Origin: Solibacillus sp040274725 | GTDB taxonomy: Bacteria > Bacillota > Bacilli > Bacillales_A > Planococcaceae | DNA: 64,000 bases | Assembly: GCA_040274725.1 (NCBI GenBank) | Contig: JBEMAQ010000012.1 | Location: 1-64,000 of the forward strand | Reading direction: 5' to 3' | Part shown: piece by piece, positions 60,895 through 64,000 of the stretch | How positions within the stretch are numbered: the stretch's first letter is position 1 | Layout: each line of letters starts with the position of its first letter | The notes under the pieces: generated by a model | What the model saw: the letters and a program-made list of their open reading frames with translations, nothing else | Databases searched by the model: none | What the model was told of the DNA's origin: nothing | Position numbers and translations under genes: made by a program

Positions 60895-61371
60895 ATGGAT
60901 AATCGCGTATTCCGTGATGCTATGGGCAAATTTGCAACGGGTGTGACTGTCTTGACAACGATCAATGATGGTGAGCCACACGGCATGACAGCAAATGGAT
61001 TTATGTCTGTATCACTAACACCGAAGCTTGTTGTCATTTCTATTGGCCATAAAGCTAAATTTTTAGAAAAAATAAAAAAATCAGGTGTTTTTGCTGTTAA
61101 TATTTTAGCTGCGCATCAACAAAATTATTCGAAAATTTTTGCTGGTCAGCAAGATGGACAAGTAGCATTTAATGAATTAGCGGGATTACCAGTAGTGGAT
61201 GAAGCACTTGCTCAAGTTGCGTGTAAGGTGACAGCGGAGCACGTTGAAGGAGATCATACTTTATTCATTGGTGAAGTGTTAGAAGTTAAGCTAGTCCAAG
61301 GTAATCCGCTATTATTTTTCGGAGGACAATATCGCAGTTTAACACAGTTAGAGGTAATAGAAAATAGTTAA
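60895..61371 (+). CDS. Flavin reductase of a two-component monooxygenase (HsaB/HpaC-like)
   Basis: The 158-residue FMN/FAD reductase starts RDAMGKFATGVTVLTT, has HGMTANGFMSVSLTPKLVVISIG, and later FFGGQYRSL. It supplies reduced flavin to the hydroxylase at 58691. AGGAGGCATTG precedes the ATG, 22 nt after the dioxygenase. Last intact gene of the operon. Confidence 0.9.
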   Translation: MDNRVFRDAMGKFATGVTVLTTINDGEPHGMTANGFMSVSLTPKLVVISIGHKAKFLEKIKKSGVFAVNILAAHQQNYSKIFAGQQDGQVAFNELAGLPVVDEALAQVACKVTAEHVEGDHTLFIGEVLEVKLVQGNPLLFFGGQYRSLTQLEVIENS

Positions 61372-61383
61372 TCGGGTGTCAAT

Positions 61384-61626
61384 ATGTATATTCGTCAAGC
61401 GGCAGATCCATTATTACTTTCTGAACGTGAAAAACAGCCATTGCACCACTTACATCATCGGCGGAATCTATTTCCGTTGATGATGCGTATGCTATTCATC
61501 TTCTCCAAATAAGGATAAGCTTGCAGCTGGTGTAGCTGTAAAAAGATTAAAAATTGGCTTAAAGCGATGCAGGAAATGCTGAAAAGTGTATTCTCTAGAC
61601 TACAGCGTCATTTTGGTCTCGCGTGA
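61384..61626 (+). pseudogene. Decayed 2-keto-4-pentenoate (2-hydroxypentadienoate) hydratase
   Basis: The frame MYIRQAADPLLLSEREK opens 12 nt after the reductase stop. A shift then gives TAIAPLTSSAESISVDDAYA followed by IHLLQ, the hydratase N-terminal signature. A further shift gives NKDKLAAGVAVKRLKIGL and KAMQEMLKSV. At least two frameshifts and loss of the C-terminal 60 percent make it dead. This enzyme would normally take the five-carbon product of the hydrolase to a 4-hydroxy-2-oxo acid, so the lower pathway must be supplied elsewhere or is lost. Confidence 0.7.
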
Positions 61627-61735
61627 TAGTTTTCCTTTTTTGTTTTCTGCGATAAAGTGACGTTTAAATTCATCTTTATATGTGATAGTTGATTCGCTCA
61701 CAGCTTGTACATTGGGGTTACATTTTATTTGTACA
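61615..61735 (-). mobile_element. IS3-family transposase N-terminal fragment
   Basis: On the minus strand a frame without a start reads NPNVQAVSESTITYKDEFKR followed by HFIAENKKGKLS. This is the beginning of an IS3-type OrfA I know from Bacillales (TITYxxEFK-x-x-FI-x-E-x-x-x-G-K). It abuts the hydratase remnant and may mark the event that truncated it. Confidence 0.5.
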
Positions 61736-61762
61736 CGGCTTTTTTTATAAAGTTAATTCTAA

Positions 61763-61798
61763 AAAAGACTGCACTCACCGCAAGAGTACAGTCTTTTA
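61763..61798 (-). terminator. Terminator of the esterase-SDR-BVMO operon
   Basis: AAAAGACTGCACTC pairs imperfectly with GAGTACAGTCTTTT, usable from both sides. Confidence 0.7.
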
Positions 61799-61801
61799 TA
61801 G

Positions 61802-62758
61802 CTATTTTATTTCTACTTTAATTGTTCGATTCAATCCATAGTTTGCGGCATCAATATATTCTTGGATTGCTTTATTCGCCATGTCTGCATGAGGATTTAA
61901 TGACTCAAAACCATGGTAGGCCCCCGCATATAAATGAAAGTCTACATCGACGCCTGCCTGTGCTAATTTGGTCACGTATTGTAGCGTCTCATCACGGAAT
62001 GGGTCGAGCTGACCAACGCAAGTGTATGTGTACGGTAAGCCTTGTAATTCTTCAATTGTTGCCCGAGCTGGCGCGGCATGGTAGGGGATATTTCCACGAT
62101 CTTTTAAATTGCCCAAATACATTGACCAGCCTCGTTCATTTAAGCTGTGATTCCAAATATAGTTACCTGTAATTTCTTTATTTGAGAAGTTATCGTTTAA
62201 ATCGTTTATCATCGGATACAAAGGCATTTGGAATATTAGACTTGGACCTTGGCGATCTTTTGCTAGCAATGCTAACGCTGCGGTTAAACCACCACCCGCG
62301 CTGGCACCTGCAATACCGATACGGTTTGGATCAATATTTAACGTTTCGCTATTGTCGGCTACCCATTTCAATGCACTATAGCAATCTTCTAACGGTGCTG
62401 GGTATGGATGTTCAGGTGCTAAACGATAATCAACCGAAACAACGATACAATTAGCTTCCTTTGCAAAGCGCTGACATAAGCCGTCATCCCCTTCAGGTAC
62501 GCCCATAACATAACCACCACCGTGAATCCACAATAAGGCTGGTAATGTATTGGTCGCGCCTTTTTGCTTATAAATACGGACACGTAATGCATCCCCATCT
62601 GGGCCCTCAATCATTTGATCTGCTACATCCATATCTTCAGCAATCGGTGGAGTTGGTGAGTTTGCCATTCCTTCACGTACCGCATCTAAATAATCGAAAT
62701 TTAATGGGGGAAAGGCATCTAACAAACCTTGTAAATCTGGATGAACACGTTTATTCAT
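61802..62758 (-). CDS. Alpha/beta hydrolase, hormone-sensitive-lipase family esterase
   Basis: The 318-residue esterase has WIHGGGYVMG (oxyanion), VVSVDYRLAPEHPYPAPLEDCYSALKWV, the nucleophile elbow GASAGG in place of the commoner GDSAGG, Asp in GQLDPFRDE and His in AYHGFES. Last gene of the BVMO-SDR-esterase operon. It probably hydrolyses the BVMO product. AAAGGAGGAATTTTT precedes the ATG. Related to the esterase at 3086-4015. Confidence 0.9.
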   Translation of the reverse strand: MNKRVHPDLQGLLDAFPPLNFDYLDAVREGMANSPTPPIAEDMDVADQMIEGPDGDALRVRIYKQKGATNTLPALLWIHGGGYVMGVPEGDDGLCQRFAKEANCIVVSVDYRLAPEHPYPAPLEDCYSALKWVADNSETLNIDPNRIGIAGASAGGGLTAALALLAKDRQGPSLIFQMPLYPMINDLNDNFSNKEITGNYIWNHSLNERGWSMYLGNLKDRGNIPYHAAPARATIEELQGLPYTYTCVGQLDPFRDETLQYVTKLAQAGVDVDFHLYAGAYHGFESLNPHADMANKAIQEYIDAANYGLNRTIKVEIK

Positions 62759-62805
62759 AAAAATTCCTCCTTTGATGACGCTTACATTTTATTTAAAAAA
62801 GCTGA

Positions 62806-63564
62806 TTAATATGCTAACCATCCTGCATCCACTGGAATGACCGCACCGTTAATAAAGCTTGCCTGCTCACTCGCCGCTAATAAAATAACGTTCGCAATAT
62901 GAATGGGCTCGGCTAACTTTGGTGCATTCATCGCGCCTGAGCCTACTTTTTGTTGACCTAACGCGTTTGGATTTTTAAAGACAGTGCCCATTTCGGTATT
63001 GACGCCACCAGGCGCGAGTGCGTTACAGCGAATACCTTGATCCGCATACATAAAGGCCGTATTTTTTGTCAAACCAATGATGCCGTGCTTCGCAGTTGTA
63101 TAGGCAACACCTGCACGTGCACCGCTCAGCCCCGCTGCTGAGGTTAAATTAATAATGACACCATGCTGTTGTGGTAAAAATGCCTGCACCGCAGCACGAC
63201 ACATCCGCATCGTGCCGGTTAAATTAATCTCAATCACTTTTGTCCAGTAATCATCTTGCATATCGCCCACGGGAGAAAAATTGTCCATAAAGCCTGCATT
63301 ATTGACAACAATGTCAATTTTTCCGTATTCCTTTACGGTTTGCAAAAAGACCTGCTCAATATCTGTTGCGGAGGTAATATCAACTTTTATCGCCATTGCA
63401 TTGCCGCCGTTTGCAATGATTTCCGTTACTGTATCATTCGCTTTTTCGATTTGGATATCTGCTACAACAACTTTTGCCCCATGCTGAGCAAATAACTGTG
63501 CTGTTGCCTTACCAATTCCTTGTGCCGCCCCTGTAATAATGGCTACTTTTTCTTGGAGTAACAT
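62806..63564 (-). CDS. Short-chain alcohol (hydroxysteroid/cyclohexanol-type) dehydrogenase
   Basis: The 252-residue classical SDR has ITGAAQGIG near the start, VVNNAG, Ser in INLTSAAG and YTTAKHG for Tyr-x3-Lys, with GAVIPVDAGW at the end. Between BVMO and esterase it most likely oxidises a secondary alcohol to the ketone used by the BVMO. The ATG at 63564 has AGGAG 10 nt upstream; a GTG at 63573 overlaps that site. Confidence 0.85.
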   Translation of the reverse strand: MLLQEKVAIITGAAQGIGKATAQLFAQHGAKVVVADIQIEKANDTVTEIIANGGNAMAIKVDITSATDIEQVFLQTVKEYGKIDIVVNNAGFMDNFSPVGDMQDDYWTKVIEINLTGTMRMCRAAVQAFLPQQHGVIINLTSAAGLSGARAGVAYTTAKHGIIGLTKNTAFMYADQGIRCNALAPGGVNTEMGTVFKNPNALGQQKVGSGAMNAPKLAEPIHIANVILLAASEQASFINGAVIPVDAGWLAY

Positions 63565-63579
63565 CTCAATCACACTCCT

Positions 63580-64000
63580 TTAATTTTCTGAAATAGGTGA
63601 ATACAGTTGAAAGTCGGCATAATTTGTCAACGCCACTGCATCACATTTCGCACGGTAATGGTCAAAGCCACCTAAATAAATAAGGAAACTACGCGGCTTT
63701 CCTTCAATGTTCGCCCCTGTATACCAAGAGTCACCTTTTGTATACAGCGTCATTTCCGCAACTTCGCGATTATGTTTACTCCATTCCTCCTCAGCTTCTT
63801 TTGTTGGCTCAATTGCATGAATATCATGCTTTTCCAAATAGTTGATACAGTCGCTAATAAAGTCAACATGTTGCTCGATTGCGGTCGGCATGACGACAAT
63901 AACGGATGGGCTTTCCGGACCTGTAATCATAAAGAAATTTGGGAAATCATGTGTCGCTACACCTAGGAAGGTACGCACTTTACCGCCATCTTCCCATTTT
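63580..64000 (-). CDS. Baeyer-Villiger monooxygenase, C-terminal part (runs off the window)
   Basis: The open frame reaches the right edge and gives the last 140 residues of a BVMO: FPNFFMITGPESPSVIVVMPTAIEQHVDF, then LYTKGDSWYTGANIEGKPRSFLIYLGGF. The same segments occur in the enzyme at 1375-3006 (MLTGPESPSVLGNMPAAIEQHVEW; SWYTGANIEGKAKGFQIYVGGY). The N-terminal FAD and NADPH motifs lie outside. It precedes the SDR by 15 nt in one operon. Confidence 0.9.
   Translation of the reverse strand, partial: KWEDGGKVRTFLGVATHDFPNFFMITGPESPSVIVVMPTAIEQHVDFISDCINYLEKHDIHAIEPTKEAEEEWSKHNREVAEMTLYTKGDSWYTGANIEGKPRSFLIYLGGFDHYRAKCDAVALTNYADFQLYSPISEN

Overview
The window looks like a low-GC Gram-positive chromosome of the Bacillales, most likely the Planococcaceae (Lysinibacillus/Solibacillus-like). 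The basis is strong AGGAGG-type ribosome binding sites, TTG/GTG starts, abundant rho-independent terminators, an SLH surface protein, meso-diaminopimelate dehydrogenase, a possible gamma-SASP-like spore protein and interspersed repeats of a type I remember from Bacillus-like genomes. The genus is inference; no rRNA is present. The only RNA gene seen is tRNA-Val(GAC).

Layout. 0-1.3 kb is a graveyard: a decayed mcrC, a scrap of aldehyde dehydrogenase and one small intact gene. 1.4-4 kb holds a Baeyer-Villiger monooxygenase (BVMO) followed by an HSL-type esterase. 4-12 kb has small genes, a luciferase-like monooxygenase, an IS3 remnant, an MFS transporter, a HAD phosphatase, the tRNA, an M48 protease and a nitronate monooxygenase/FabK-like protein. 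12-27 kb is more core-like: a repeat-rich YhgE/Pip protein, an SLH-cyclophilin fusion, ddh, an FAH-family enzyme, yhdT-panF, and a compact ribA-ribD-flavoprotein hydroxylase-HAD operon. 27-35 kb is AT-rich accessory DNA with a truncated IS3 element, a MarR-controlled membrane protein and an Asn-rich two-repeat protein. 35-48 kb carries an EAL remnant, transporters, a YfmS-like soluble chemoreceptor, and a TetR/RND efflux pair sharing a palindromic operator.

49.3-54 kb is a nitrous-oxide-reductase accessory set (nosL; nosD-nosL-nosY-nosF-tlpA, coupled by ATGA overlaps) with no nosZ in the window. Its two promoters share the same ATTTCACA-N9-(-10) arrangement. A complete ISL3-type element follows (54.1-55.6 kb).

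55.8-64 kb is a catabolic island. A XylR_N/V4R-PucR-type regulator is divergent from a four-gene operon resembling the HsaD-A-C-B set: C-C hydrolase, flavin-dependent hydroxylase, extradiol dioxygenase and flavin reductase. Behind the operon lie a decayed 2-keto-4-pentenoate hydratase and an IS3 scrap. Convergent to it is a second BVMO-SDR-esterase module. A plausible joint route is alcohol to ketone (SDR), ketone to ester or lactone (BVMO), hydrolysis (esterase), then ring hydroxylation and meta-cleavage of a phenolic or steroid-like substrate. The substrate cannot be read from sequence. The divergent promoter carries two copies of a 16-nt direct repeat exactly 30 bp apart; 12 nt of this motif recur inverted upstream of the first BVMO.
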